Origin: Arthrobacter citreus
GTDB lineage: Bacteria; Actinomycetota; Actinomycetes; Actinomycetales; Micrococcaceae
Reading direction: 5' to 3'
Assembly: GCF_009192745.1 (NCBI RefSeq)
Contig: NZ_VTFV01000002.1
Span: 310,001 to 374,000 of the forward strand
Length of the DNA stretch: 64,000 nucleotides
The notes beneath the pieces are model-generated. The model was not told where the DNA came from and did no database searches. It was given only the letters and a program-made list of their open reading frames with translations. The number at the start of each line of letters is the position of its first letter. The stretch's first letter is position 1. Positions 8,494-17,166 of this stretch are shown here, in pieces. The position numbers and the translations under genes are program-made.

Positions 8494-9332
8494 GGGCTCC
8501 GCTCCTCCGGTTCTCCGGCCAGCTCGGACCGGATCTCCTCGCTGAACTGTTCGGTCATGAACCGCCGCCACTCGGGCAGCCCGTGTACGTCATCGTGATA
8601 GAGCGAAGAATCAATCGCGGTGTCCAGTGCACGCCGCAGTTCCGGTGCGTCAGGCAGCTGGTCAAAACGCAGCTGGATCGGCCGGATGGTTGCGGCGGTA
8701 ACGGTGAGGACAAACGCTCCGTCCGGATCAACCCGGCCGATGAGAAGCACGGCGGAACGTCCCAGGGTGGTTAGCGACTGGCGGCGCATGGCGGTACGTG
8801 ATGCCAGGGCATGCGCAGGCAAGCTGATGCTGCGCAGCAGCTCGCCGCAGGTAAGTGCGGTCTGCCCGTCGCCGGTGACGAGTTCGGTCACGGCAAGGGT
8901 CCGCCGGGTGCCGGCAGGGGAGAGGAGCAGCGCCCGGCCGTCCAGTGCTGCCGCGAGGGCGGTCATGGGTCCGGCAGGCAGCGCGGTGCAGAGGTTGCCG
9001 CCCACGGTGGAGACGTTCCAGACCTTGTGCGAGGCAACGAACGCGTCGCAGCACGGGTGAACCAGGTCCAGGGCCGGCCAGCCGGCTGCGGCCGGAGGCC
9101 GGGCCGCCGCGAAGCCGTGAAGCTGGGTAATGGTGCAGGTGGCGGCGATCTCCAAGCCGTGTCCGCTCACCGTCAGTGGTTCCCAGCCGGCACCGCTAAG
9201 GTCCAGCAGCCGGCGCAGGGTTGAACTGCCGTTGGAAAAGAGCACCGTGCCGCCGGCCAGCCACGCGTCCCCTGCGCGGTAGTCGGAAGGGTCGGAGGTG
9301 GGAACCAGTTCTTCCACCGTGTTCAGATCCAC
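8490..9332 (-). CDS. Xanthine dehydrogenase FAD-binding subunit
   Basis: A 280-residue CO-dehydrogenase flavoprotein-type subunit. The FAD-binding segments are AGDAWLAGGTVLF near the N-terminus and HKVWNVSTVGGNLCTALPAGPM in the middle. It passes electrons from the 2Fe-2S clusters of the fused partner downstream to the acceptor. It is the first gene of a two-gene minus-strand operon coupled to the partner by a GTGA overlap. The start is GTG at 9332 with only a weak GGAG-like site. Confidence 0.9.
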   Translation of the reverse strand: MDLNTVEELVPTSDPSDYRAGDAWLAGGTVLFSNGSSTLRRLLDLSGAGWEPLTVSGHGLEIAATCTITQLHGFAAARPPAAAGWPALDLVHPCCDAFVASHKVWNVSTVGGNLCTALPAGPMTALAAALDGRALLLSPAGTRRTLAVTELVTGDGQTALTCGELLRSISLPAHALASRTAMRRQSLTTLGRSAVLLIGRVDPDGAFVLTVTAATIRPIQLRFDQLPDAPELRRALDTAIDSSLYHDDVHGLPEWRRFMTEQFSEEIRSELAGEPEERSP

Positions 9333-9748
9333 TCCAGCTCGCTTTCCTCGCTACCGGCCCTGCCGGACGGTTTTCCCACCTATATTCCGGGAATAGCGGC
9401 AACCGTCAAATGACCGGAGCGTAGGAGACGCACCGGGGTAAACGAGCCATAGAATCCCTGCATTCTGCTGTGTCCGGGTCCGTAAATTGGATGGAGCTTA
9501 CCATGCCGGGCCGCAGCTGGAACGGGTTTGCGCCAGGCCGCCTGAGCAACAGGAGAAACGGGCTGGAGACCGTGGAATGAACCCATGCCGCAGCCTTGAC
9601 ACTGCCTTCGCGGGAACTGAACAATGGGCGGACCGTAAATGCGGCAGAGCACAACATTGTGCGGAAACACCGAAACAAAAACCGTGCCGCAGCCGCTGCC
9701 GGAAAATGCGGCAACGGTGGTGAACGGCCTATTGAAAGACGGACATTC
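9333..9748. promoter_or_regulatory. Divergent control region between xanthine dehydrogenase and uraD operons
   Basis: A 416 bp non-coding gap between divergent purine-catabolic operons. It contains a perfect 13 bp palindrome, TATTCC-G-GGAATA (9383-9395), about 50 bp before the FAD-subunit start. On the plus strand a consensus -35 TTGACA (9596-9601) lies 18 bp from AACAAT (9620-9625), a candidate promoter for uraD-uraH-urate oxidase. The open frame upstream of uraD here looks like noise. Confidence 0.45.
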
Positions 9749-10264
9749 ATGGACGCAGTTCCCCGGCGGGATTTTCTCGCCGAGTTCAACCAAGCTCCTT
9801 TCGCCCGGGCCGAAGAGATGCTCAAGCCCTGTGTGGACCTGCCGCGCTGGACCTCGGAAATCTCCTTCGCCAGGCCGTTTGGGACCGGTGCGGAACTGGT
9901 CTCCTTCGCCGAACTTGCGGCTCCGGACTGGACTGAAGCCGAGATAGCTGCCGCACTGGTAAGCCACCCCCGCATCGGTGAGCGCTCCTCAGGTGCCGGG
10001 CGCGAGGCGGAATTGTCCCGGGGCGAACAATCCGGGATTGCGCTTTCCGCTGGCATTCGGGAGCAGCTGGAGGAAGGCAACCGGCGCTACGAAGAGCGGT
10101 TCGGGCGGGTCTTCCTGATCCGTGCTGCCGGGCGCAGCGCGGAGGAAATCCTGGCGGTCCTTTCCGAACGGCTTGAAAACACCGACGAAGCCGAACTCGC
10201 TGCCACGGCGGCCGCCCTGCGGGAGATTGCGGTCCTTCGGCTGGAAGGACTGCTGAACCGATGA
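9749..10264 (+). CDS. uraD: OHCU decarboxylase
   Basis: A 171-residue 2-oxo-4-hydroxy-4-carboxy-5-ureidoimidazoline decarboxylase, which gives S-allantoin in the third step from urate. The family signature HPRIGER is present, preceded by WTEAEIAAALVS, and the C-terminal half is helical as in other UraD proteins. The start is the ATG before DAVPRRDFLAEFN. A 51-codon in-frame upstream extension has low-quality composition and is rejected. The stop overlaps the uraH start (ATGA). Confidence 0.93.
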   Translation: MDAVPRRDFLAEFNQAPFARAEEMLKPCVDLPRWTSEISFARPFGTGAELVSFAELAAPDWTEAEIAAALVSHPRIGERSSGAGREAELSRGEQSGIALSAGIREQLEEGNRRYEERFGRVFLIRAAGRSAEEILAVLSERLENTDEAELAATAAALREIAVLRLEGLLNR

Positions 10265-10596
10265 CAAGCCGAATCACCACCCACGTACTGGACACCTCCA
10301 CCGGGCGCCCGGCGCCCGGCATTCCGGTTTCCCTCCAGATCCGCGGAGACCTGGACTGGGAGGAGCTGGGAACCGGCACCACCGACGCCGACGGCCGGAT
10401 TCCGGACCTGGGGCCGCAGGACCTGCCCTCCGGGTCCTATCGGCTTGAGTTCGCAACCGAAACGTACTTCGCCGCGGCGGGCACGCCGTCGTTCTTCCCA
10501 TCCGTCACCGTGACGTTTACTGTCGCGGAGCAGGAGCACTACCACGTGCCCCTCTTGATCAGCCCGTTCGCCTACTCCACCTACCGGGGAAGCTGA
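10261..10596 (+). CDS. uraH: 5-hydroxyisourate hydrolase (transthyretin-like)
   Basis: A 111-residue transthyretin-like hydrolase converting 5-hydroxyisourate to OHCU. It begins ITTHVLDTSTGRPAPGIPV, the N-terminal family motif with the active-site His. It ends with the C-terminal signature (YHVPLLISPFAYSTYRGS). Length is normal for the family. It overlaps uraD by four bases, and the urate oxidase gene starts two bases downstream. Confidence 0.96.
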   Translation: MTSRITTHVLDTSTGRPAPGIPVSLQIRGDLDWEELGTGTTDADGRIPDLGPQDLPSGSYRLEFATETYFAAAGTPSFFPSVTVTFTVAEQEHYHVPLLISPFAYSTYRGS

Positions 10597-10598
10597 GC

Positions 10599-11513
10599 AT
10601 GGAATCCACCGAAAGCGCTGCCGTTGCGTCCCCGCGAATCATCCTGGGGCCGAACCAGTACGGGAAGGCTGAAGTCCGCCTGGTCAAAACCACCCGGGAC
10701 ACCGCGCGGCACAGCCTGGAGGACCTCAGCATCACCTCCCAGCTGCACGGTGATTTTGCTGCCGCGCACACCGAGGGGGACAACGCCCACGTCGTGGCGA
10801 CTGATACGCAGAAGAACACCATCTACGCGTTCGCCCGGGACGGGGTTGGTTCCCCGGAGGCGTTCCTGCTCCGCCTGGCGGATCACTTCACCTCGAGCTT
10901 CGACTGGGTCAGCGGCGGGCGCTGGGCCGCCGAGCAGTACTTCTGGAACCGGATTCACGGACACGACCACGCCTTCAGCAAGGACAAATCCGAGGTCCGT
11001 ACCGCGGGGCTGCTTGTGGACGGAGCCGGCCGGCACCTGGTGGCAGGCATCAGCGGCCTCACCGTGCTGAAGACGACCGGCTCGGAGTTCCACGGTTTTC
11101 CGCGGGACCGCTACACAACCCTTGCCGAAACCACGGACCGGATCCTGGCCACGGACGTCACCGCCAAGTGGCGGTACTCGGATGTGGACGTACCGGATTT
11201 CAATGCCGCCTATGCCTCCGTGCGGTCCGCGCTGCTGGACGCGTTTGCGGATACACATTCCCTGGCCCTGCAGCAGAGTATGTTCCAGATGGGCCGCGCC
11301 GTGCTCGAAGCCCATCCGGGCATTGACGAAGTGCGGCTCTCGCTGCCTAACAACCACCATTTCCTGGTCGATCTGGAACCTTTTGGACTGGATAACCCCG
11401 GCGAGGTCTTTTTCGCCGCCGACCGTCCCTACGGGCTGATCGAGGCTGCTGTCCTGCGGGAAGGCGCTGAAGAAAACAACCCGGTGTGGAATACCATCGC
11501 GGGATTCTGCTGA
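10599..11513 (+). CDS. Urate oxidase (uricase)
   Basis: A 304-residue cofactor-free uricase oxidising urate to 5-hydroxyisourate. It contains the tandem T-fold markers: LGPNQYGKAEVRLVKTTRD near the N-terminus, VVATDTQKNTIYAFARDG (active-site Thr region), and NNHHFLVDLEPFGLDNPGEV near the C-terminus. It completes the urate-to-allantoin set with uraD and uraH in one operon. Allantoinase and later genes are not in the window. Confidence 0.96.
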   Translation: MESTESAAVASPRIILGPNQYGKAEVRLVKTTRDTARHSLEDLSITSQLHGDFAAAHTEGDNAHVVATDTQKNTIYAFARDGVGSPEAFLLRLADHFTSSFDWVSGGRWAAEQYFWNRIHGHDHAFSKDKSEVRTAGLLVDGAGRHLVAGISGLTVLKTTGSEFHGFPRDRYTTLAETTDRILATDVTAKWRYSDVDVPDFNAAYASVRSALLDAFADTHSLALQQSMFQMGRAVLEAHPGIDEVRLSLPNNHHFLVDLEPFGLDNPGEVFFAADRPYGLIEAAVLREGAEENNPVWNTIAGFC

Positions 11514-11566
11514 GCAACCCGGGGGGCTTGAGGAAAGTAACGGTGGTCACACCTCGGGCCCCTGCA

Positions 11567-11604
11567 TTGGGGTATCGCCGGGCCGGAAAGTAGGCTCGAC
11601 CGTA
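11567..11604 (+). promoter_or_regulatory. Candidate leaderless promoter of the CitE-like gene
   Basis: TTGGGG (11567-11572) and TAGGCT (11591-11596) are separated by 18 bp. The -10 box ends seven bases before the ATG at 11604, and there is no Shine-Dalgarno sequence. Transcription would therefore start at or next to the start codon. Confidence 0.4.
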
Positions 11605-12449
11605 TGGCTCCCTTCCGAAACAGCCGCGCTGCGGCGCTGCCCGCGAAACTGTCCCGTTCCTGGTTGCTGGCTTCTGCCGCGGACGAAGCGAATTTTGCTC
11701 CCGCGCTGGCCTCGGAAGCGGACTCTGTCGTGTTCGACATGGAGGATGCGGTACCCGCCGAAGGCAAGGCCGAAGCGCGTGAGCGCGTGGTGGAGGCACT
11801 CTCCACCGGCATGACCGCCTGGGTACGCGTCAACGGCATCGAAACCGACTACTGGGCCGATGACCTGGCTGCCCTTTCAAAGGCCCCCGGCCTGCGCGGC
11901 GTCATGCTGGCCATGACCGAAAAGCCGGAGCAGGTCACGCACACCGCCATGCGGCTGCAGGCCGGCACCCCGGTGCTCGCGCTGGTCGAATCCGCGCTGG
12001 GCATCGAAAATGCGACGGCGATTGCCAGCGCGCCGGGCACGTTCCGGCTGGCATTCGGCGTCGGCGACTTCCGCCGTGACACCGGTGCCTCGGATGACCC
12101 CATGGCCCTGGCCTACGCGCGCTCCAAGCTGGTGGTGGCCTCCCGTGTGGGGCAGCTGCCCGGCCCGATCGACGGGCCGACGCCGGGAACGCTGGGTGAG
12201 AAGCTGCTTGATGCCTGCAAGGTGACGGCCTCGATGGGCATGACCGGCAAGCTCTGCCTGATGCCCGAAGCAGCGGACACCATTAACAAGGGCCTGTCGC
12301 CGAGCGAATCCGAAATCGTCTGGGCACACGAGCTGCTGGAGGCACACGCGGCCGGCGCAGTGGTGGGCGACGGCTCCTACCTGCCCCGCCTGGCCCGTGC
12401 CCAGAAGATTTCTTCCCTCGCGGACTCCTACGGTCTCTGGAACGCCTAG
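11604..12449 (+). CDS. HpcH/HpaI-family CoA ester lyase (CitE-like)
   Basis: A 281-residue citrate-lyase-beta-like protein. Typical CitE features are SWLLASAADEANFAPALASEADSVVFDMEDAVP at the N-terminus (the ED pair binds metal) and VRVNG. Next come LALVESALGIENA (catalytic/metal Glu) and LAFGVGDFRRDTG. Stand-alone relatives cleave malyl-CoA, citramalyl-CoA or similar esters. Here it is monocistronic between the purine operon and an RraA-like gene that converges on it. The substrate is unknown. I see no ribosome site, in line with the leaderless promoter candidate. Confidence 0.85.
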   Translation: MAPFRNSRAAALPAKLSRSWLLASAADEANFAPALASEADSVVFDMEDAVPAEGKAEARERVVEALSTGMTAWVRVNGIETDYWADDLAALSKAPGLRGVMLAMTEKPEQVTHTAMRLQAGTPVLALVESALGIENATAIASAPGTFRLAFGVGDFRRDTGASDDPMALAYARSKLVVASRVGQLPGPIDGPTPGTLGEKLLDACKVTASMGMTGKLCLMPEAADTINKGLSPSESEIVWAHELLEAHAAGAVVGDGSYLPRLARAQKISSLADSYGLWNA

Positions 12450-12470
12450 CTCCGGACTGAACCGGCCGGG

Positions 12471-12938
12471 CTAGCGTTCGACCAGGATGCCGTCCTCGTC
12501 GGCGTAGAGCACGGCGCCGGGGCGGAACTTCACGCCGCCGAACTCCACCGGAACGTCCACTTCGCCCACTGAGTCCTTCGCGCTCTTGCGTGGATTCGAG
12601 CCGAGTGCCTTCACGCCCAGCGGCAGCTTGGCGACGGCGGCACGGTCGCGGATCGGGCCGTGAATGACGACGCCGGCCCACCCGTTGGCGACTGCGGCCT
12701 CGGCAATCATGTCCCCCATGAGGGCGGTGTTCAGTGAGCCTCCGCCGTCGACCACCAGCACGGAGCCGTTGCCCGGTGAATTCAGGGTGGACTTCACCAG
12801 GCCATTGTCCTCATGGCAGCGGATGGTGCGCACTGGGCCGCTGAAGCGGGTGCGGCCGCCCAGGTCCTGGAACTGGAGGGAGACCGAAGCCAGCGCTTCG
12901 CCGTGTTCGTCATAGAGGTCTGCTGTGCTCTTTTCCAT
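12471..12938 (-). CDS. RraA-like protein (possible HMG/oxaloacetate aldolase)
   Basis: About 155 residues from the second ATG. Family markers are GNGSVLVVDGGGSLNTALMGDMIAEAAVANGWAGVVIHGPIRD (glycine-rich ligand loop and the R-D pair) and the C-terminal FRPGAVLYADEDGILVER. Proteins of this fold are annotated either as the RNase E inhibitor RraA or as class II 4-hydroxy-4-methyl-2-oxoglutarate/oxaloacetate aldolase. The metal and pyruvate-binding motif GPIRD suits aldolase or decarboxylase activity, but the sequence does not decide. The alternative start eight codons upstream lies beyond the palindrome covering the chosen ATG. Confidence 0.85.
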   Translation of the reverse strand: MEKSTADLYDEHGEALASVSLQFQDLGGRTRFSGPVRTIRCHEDNGLVKSTLNSPGNGSVLVVDGGGSLNTALMGDMIAEAAVANGWAGVVIHGPIRDRAAVAKLPLGVKALGSNPRKSAKDSVGEVDVPVEFGGVKFRPGAVLYADEDGILVER

Positions 12939-12954
12939 GGCACATACTGTGCCA
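12938..12954. promoter_or_regulatory. Perfect palindrome overlapping the rraA-like start codon
   Basis: TGGCACA-TAC-TGTGCCA has seven-base perfect arms. Its left edge includes one base of the ATG of the rraA-like gene. The position fits an operator that blocks transcription or translation initiation. The TetR gene just upstream on the same strand is a candidate regulator, with no direct evidence. Confidence 0.45.
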
Positions 12955-12992
12955 CAGGGCACATCGATGGGACGGCAGGTGCTGCGCAGCTC

Positions 12993-13559
12993 TCAGGCGT
13001 GCTTCACCGCAGCCTGGGCCTTGAGCAGGTCCACAACCTCCAGCAGTTCCTCCACGGACCCGGAGGTGGGGGAGTTCTCTTCCTGCGGCCAGCCGCCGGG
13101 GAGGCCCTCGTTGTAGTAGAGTCCGTCGCCCAGCAGCATGATGGCGCGGGCAATGGCACGGTCTCCGACTTCGCCCAGAACCAGGTCGAACCAGTCGCGG
13201 TGGATCTGCTGCAGCAGTTCGGAGGCAGCGGCGTCGTTGGCCTGCGCCAGCCGGACCGCTGCAATCAGGGCACGGTCCAGGCCGCTGTCCACGTAGACGG
13301 AGGTGCGGACCAGGAAGCGCGCCGGGCCCTCGGCATCGGTGCGCATGCGCTCGAGGTCGGCGGCGGCGAGGATCCGCAGCCGGTCCAGCAGGCCTGTTGC
13401 CAGGGCTTCCTTGTTTTTGAAGTGGTAGAGCAGCCCGCCCTTGGAGACGCCGGCAAGTGCTGTCACGGCGTCGAGAGTTGCCCCGCGGGGACCTTCATTG
13501 ATCAGCAGTTCCTCGTAGGCGGAGAGGACGCGCTCCCTGGCGGGTGTCTGTTCAGGCAT
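12993..13559 (-). CDS. TetR-family regulator, divergent from a DHA2 efflux gene
   Basis: A 188-residue TetR protein with the DNA-binding segment ATLDAVTALAGVSKGGLLYHFKNKEALATGLL near the N-terminus. The C-terminal half resembles the ligand domain of TetR regulators of drug pumps. It is divergent from the MFS pump gene across a 138 bp gap holding a 22 bp palindrome. TAGCGT (13566-13571) ends six bases before the ATG, so the transcript is probably leaderless. Likely role: repressor of itself and of the efflux pump. Confidence 0.9.
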   Translation of the reverse strand: MPEQTPARERVLSAYEELLINEGPRGATLDAVTALAGVSKGGLLYHFKNKEALATGLLDRLRILAAADLERMRTDAEGPARFLVRTSVYVDSGLDRALIAAVRLAQANDAAASELLQQIHRDWFDLVLGEVGDRAIARAIMLLGDGLYYNEGLPGGWPQEENSPTSGSVEELLEVVDLLKAQAAVKHA

Positions 13560-13583
13560 GGCTTTACGCTACGCCATCCAGTG

Positions 13584-13605
13584 CTGTACAGTCTAGACGG
13601 TACAG
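13584..13605. promoter_or_regulatory. Near-perfect 22 bp operator between tetR and the efflux gene
   Basis: The stretch starts CTGTACAGTC, is centred on TCTAGA and ends GGTACAG. It is symmetric at 20 of 22 positions. It lies in the divergent promoter gap, over the expected -35 of the tetR gene, which fits a TetR-family operator controlling both genes. Confidence 0.6.
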
Positions 13606-13697
13606 TAACGTACGGGTTGGCCCCGGCGGTTGCTGGCATGTCTTTTTAACCCACCAGTTTTCGGCAGGCGGAGCCCTGCCAAGTCCAAGGAGGAATT

Positions 13698-15401
13698 GTG
13701 CCTGCGGTACAGGAACGGCCCGCGCTTCAGCGGGCCGGAAAGCGTGAATGGCTGGGACTGGCGGTGCTGATGCTCGCCGTCCTGCTGGTAGCGGTAGACA
13801 ACACCGTGCTCAGCTTTGCCGTCCCGTCCCTGTCCCGTGCCCTGGCGCCGACCGGGACGGAACTGCTCTGGATCATCGACATTTATGCGTTGATCCTGGC
13901 TGGCCTGCTGGTCCCGATGGGCAGCCTGGGGGACAGGCTGGGACGGCGGAAGCTGCTGATGATCGGTACGGCCGGTTTTGGCTTGGTATCGGTCGCGGCG
14001 GCGTTCGCACCCACGGCCGGCGCCTTGATTGGGGCCCGCGCCCTGCTCGGCTTCTTCGGCGCCATGCTGATGCCCGCCACACTGTCCATCATCCGGAACA
14101 TGTTCGTGGTGCCCGGCCAGCGCCGCATCGCGATCGCCGTGTGGGCTGCCGGGTTCTCCGGCGGCGCAGCGCTTGGGCCGATTGTGGGCGGAACCCTGCT
14201 GGAACACTTCTGGTGGGGCTCGGTCTTCCTGCTCGCCGTGCCGGTGCTGATTCCGCTGCTGGTCTTCGGGCCGAAACTCCTGCCCGAATCCCGTGACCCC
14301 AAGCCGGGCAAGGTTGATCCGATCAGCATCCTGCTGGTCATGGCCACCATGTTCCCGCTGGTCTACGGCATCAAGTCCATCTCCACGCATGGACTCGATG
14401 CGTACGCCCTGGTTCCGATGGCCGCCGGCCTGCTCTTTGGCTTTGCGTTCGTGCGGCGCCAGCTCAGCCGTTCCGAGCCCATGCTGGATGTGCGGCTGTT
14501 CCGCAACCCCGTCTTCACCGGGTCCATCTCCGCGAACCTGCTCAGCGTCTTCGCGCAGGTGGGCTTCATCCTCTTCCTCTCCCAGCACCTGCAGCTCGTG
14601 CTGGGGCAAACCCCGCGTGAAGCCGGACTGATGATGCTTCCGGGCCTGATGCTCACCGTGGTTGCCGGCCTCGCCGTCGTTCGCGTGGTCCGCAGGGTCC
14701 GCCCGGCCTATGCCGTTGCCGCCGGCCTGGTGTTCAGCGCCGTCGGCTACACCGTGGTGCTGCTGACAGGCCATGATGAGAGTCCGCTGGGACTCGTGAT
14801 CGCGTTCATGATCCTGGGCATCGGAGTCGGCTCCGCGGAGACCATCTCCAACGACCTGATCCTGGGGTCTGTCCCGCCGGCCAAGGCGGGAGCGGCGTCG
14901 GCCATTTCCGAAACCGCGTATGAAGTGGGCGCAGTTCTCGGCACGGCCGTGCTGGGAAGCATCCTGACCGCCGGCTACCGGAACGGCATTGTGCTGCCGG
15001 ACGGTATGGATCCGGCCGCTGCGTCAGCTGCCTCGGAAACACTGGGCGGCGCCGTCGAGGCAGCCAAGACCCTGCCCGCCCCGCAGGCTGCGGATCTGCT
15101 GTCCTCAGCCCAGTCCGCGTTCGATTCGGGCGTGGTGGCGACGTCGCTGATCGGCATTGTGCTGATGGTGGCGGCAGCAGTGGGTGCCCTGTTTATGCTG
15201 CGCCGCGTGGCCGCGGACAACGATGCGGCGTCCAACGGCGGCGCCCCGGCCGAGCCTTCCGCTGCGCCGGAAGCGGCGCTCGCCGCGTCCGGTACAGCCA
15301 TCGAAGATACGGCTGCTGAAGAGCACTCCACGGGGAAGATCGACAGCGCGGACCTCCAGACGGAACTGGCGGAGCAGGATGCCTGCCCCGCCCGCCGCTA
15401 G
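13698..15401 (+). CDS. DHA2-family MFS drug efflux pump (14 TM)
   Basis: A 567-residue major facilitator of the QacA/EmrB type. The first helix has LLVAVDNTVLSFAVPSLSRAL, followed by the loop motif MGSLGDRLGRRKLL and motif C-like ALGPIVGGTLLE, with about 14 helices in all. The acidic C-terminal tail of some 60 residues is longer than usual and cytoplasmic. The GTG start is preceded by AAGGAGGAA. The divergent TetR gene and the palindrome between them indicate inducible export of cationic or lipophilic compounds. Confidence 0.93.
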   Translation: MPAVQERPALQRAGKREWLGLAVLMLAVLLVAVDNTVLSFAVPSLSRALAPTGTELLWIIDIYALILAGLLVPMGSLGDRLGRRKLLMIGTAGFGLVSVAAAFAPTAGALIGARALLGFFGAMLMPATLSIIRNMFVVPGQRRIAIAVWAAGFSGGAALGPIVGGTLLEHFWWGSVFLLAVPVLIPLLVFGPKLLPESRDPKPGKVDPISILLVMATMFPLVYGIKSISTHGLDAYALVPMAAGLLFGFAFVRRQLSRSEPMLDVRLFRNPVFTGSISANLLSVFAQVGFILFLSQHLQLVLGQTPREAGLMMLPGLMLTVVAGLAVVRVVRRVRPAYAVAAGLVFSAVGYTVVLLTGHDESPLGLVIAFMILGIGVGSAETISNDLILGSVPPAKAGAASAISETAYEVGAVLGTAVLGSILTAGYRNGIVLPDGMDPAAASAASETLGGAVEAAKTLPAPQAADLLSSAQSAFDSGVVATSLIGIVLMVAAAVGALFMLRRVAADNDAASNGGAPAEPSAAPEAALAASGTAIEDTAAEEHSTGKIDSADLQTELAEQDACPARR

Positions 15402-15410
15402 CGGAACCTG

Positions 15411-15851
15411 CTAGTCCGCTTCCGGAGGATGAACGATCAGCACCGGGCAGTGGGCGTGGGCTGCGGCGGCGGAACTGACTGAACCAAGCAGCAGTCCCGC
15501 AAAGCCGCCCCTGCCCCGGCTGCCGACAACCAGCATTTCCGCGCTCTTGCTGGCTTCCACCAGCACCTGCACCGGCTGCCCGGACACCACGGTCTTCTTG
15601 AGTCCTTCCGGAATGTCCTGGCCGAAGGCAGCCTGCAGGGTTTCTTCCAGCGCGTTGTCCGCCTCAACCCGCGGCGACCACTCGGTGGACGGAATGGGCA
15701 CGGCCAGGGCGATCGGGTAGGACCAGACCGTCACCGCCTCCATCCGGCAGTGCAGCAGGTCGGCGAGCCGCCGCGCTGTTCGCAGCGCTACCAGTGAGAG
15801 TTCCGAGCCGTCCACGCCGACGACGATTCGCTTGCGATTGTCCTTCGCCAT
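15411..15851 (-). CDS. Universal stress protein (UspA family)
   Basis: A 146-residue single-domain Usp. It begins KRIVVGVDGSELSLVALRTA and ends with the ATP-binding pattern VVGSRGRGGFAGLLLGSVSSAAAAHAHCPVLIV (G-2X-G-9X-G-S/T). I chose the internal ATG at 15851 because homologues begin just before this first strand. The longer frame adds 23 unstructured residues. It converges on the DHA2 gene and is divergent from the Bcr/CflA gene. Confidence 0.9.
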   Translation of the reverse strand: MAKDNRKRIVVGVDGSELSLVALRTARRLADLLHCRMEAVTVWSYPIALAVPIPSTEWSPRVEADNALEETLQAAFGQDIPEGLKKTVVSGQPVQVLVEASKSAEMLVVGSRGRGGFAGLLLGSVSSAAAAHAHCPVLIVHPPEAD

Positions 15852-15951
15852 GGCCCTGATCCTGTCTGTCCGCTGCCAATGTTTCCTGCAAGAAGTCTGC
15901 GGCCCGGGTCCCGTTTTCACTAGAGGCGGGCATTGTTCGTACTATCAGCAG

Positions 15952-17154
15952 GTGCCAGCCAACGAGTCCAAGCTCCGTGCCGACGCCCCGATAGGCGCCG
16001 GCCTGCTGCTGGTGCTCGCGTTCCTGGCAGCCACCGGGCCGTTCACCACGGACCTGTATCTCCCCTCTTTCCCGGGCATCGCCGCGGACCTGGATGTCTC
16101 GGCGTCGGGCGTGCAGCTGACCCTGACGGCGTTCCTCATTGGCATGGCGGCCGGCCAGCTGGGATTCGGCCCCCTCTCCGACCGTTACGGCCGCACCCGC
16201 CCCCTGTTGCTCGGGACCGGAGCCTTCGTCCTCGCCTCCATTGCCTGTGCAGCCGCACCGAACCTGGGCGTGCTGATCGCCGCCCGCTTTGTGCAGGGAC
16301 TGTGCGCAGCTGCCGGGCCGGTCATTGCCCGCGCCGTGGCCGCCGACCTTACCTCCGGACCGGCCGCTGCCAGGACGTTCAGCCTGCTCATGACCATTGG
16401 CGGCGTTGCCCCGGTGGTGGCTCCCGTCATTGGCGGCGTGCTCACCGGGTTCTGGGGCTGGCGCGGTGTGCTGTGGACTTTGGCCGGAATTGCGGCGCTG
16501 ATGTTCATCTGTGCAGCCGGTGCAGTCAGGGAGAGCCTGCCCGCCGCCCGCCGCTCCACCGGACCGCCCTTTGCGGGATTGGGAGTAGTGCTGCGCCGCG
16601 GAAGGTTCCTGGGCTACGTACTGCTGTTCGCGAGCTCCTTTGGGGTGCTGATGAGCTACATCTCTGCATCCCCTTTCGTCTACCAGAGCATCATGGGCCT
16701 GGGCCCGGAAGCCTACGGCCTGATGTTCGGCCTGAATGCAGCAGGGATGGTCACCTCAGGGTTCATTGCCGCCCGGCTGAGCCGCCGGGTGCCGCCCCGG
16801 CGCACCGTCCTGCGGGCTGTGGCGGTGCTGGTGGGGTTCGCCGTCGTTCTGCTGGTCCTGGTGCTCGCGGCCGTTCCTGCGCTGCTGCTGGCCGTACCGC
16901 TTTTCTGCATGGTCTCTTCTCTGGGATTCATCATGGGAAACACGACGGCGCTGGCACTCGCGCAGGCCGAGGGCGCAACCGGCAGCGGCAGCGCAGTGCT
17001 CGGCGGAGCGCAGTTCCTGATGGGTGCGGTTGTTTCGCCGCTGACCGGACTGGGCGGAGAGTTCACCGCGCTGCCGCTGGCGCTGGTGATGACGGGTTCG
17101 GCCCTGCTGGCGGCAACGGCACTGTTCCTCACCCGGGAACTGCAATCCGCGTAG
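15952..17154 (+). CDS. Bcr/CflA-type MFS multidrug transporter
   Basis: A 400-residue, 12-helix major facilitator. The segments TGPFTTDLYLPSFPGIAADL and QLTLTAFLIGMAAGQLGFGPLSDRYGRTRPLL are typical of Bcr/CflA proteins (motif A included). The start is taken at GTG 15952, just before the first helix. The longer frame overlaps the divergent Usp gene. A nearly full-length frame in another register is only a shadow. Expected function is drug:proton antiport of unknown specificity. Confidence 0.9.
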   Translation: MPANESKLRADAPIGAGLLLVLAFLAATGPFTTDLYLPSFPGIAADLDVSASGVQLTLTAFLIGMAAGQLGFGPLSDRYGRTRPLLLGTGAFVLASIACAAAPNLGVLIAARFVQGLCAAAGPVIARAVAADLTSGPAAARTFSLLMTIGGVAPVVAPVIGGVLTGFWGWRGVLWTLAGIAALMFICAAGAVRESLPAARRSTGPPFAGLGVVLRRGRFLGYVLLFASSFGVLMSYISASPFVYQSIMGLGPEAYGLMFGLNAAGMVTSGFIAARLSRRVPPRRTVLRAVAVLVGFAVVLLVLVLAAVPALLLAVPLFCMVSSLGFIMGNTTALALAQAEGATGSGSAVLGGAQFLMGAVVSPLTGLGGEFTALPLALVMTGSALLAATALFLTRELQSA

Positions 17155-17166
17155 ACTGTGCAGACC

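Noticed and set aside
13593-14774. Long minus-strand open frame (393 codons) across the DHA2 pump gene
   Set aside because: Composition is rich in His, Gln, Asp and Gly with no domain; it is the antisense shadow of a clear 14-helix transporter.
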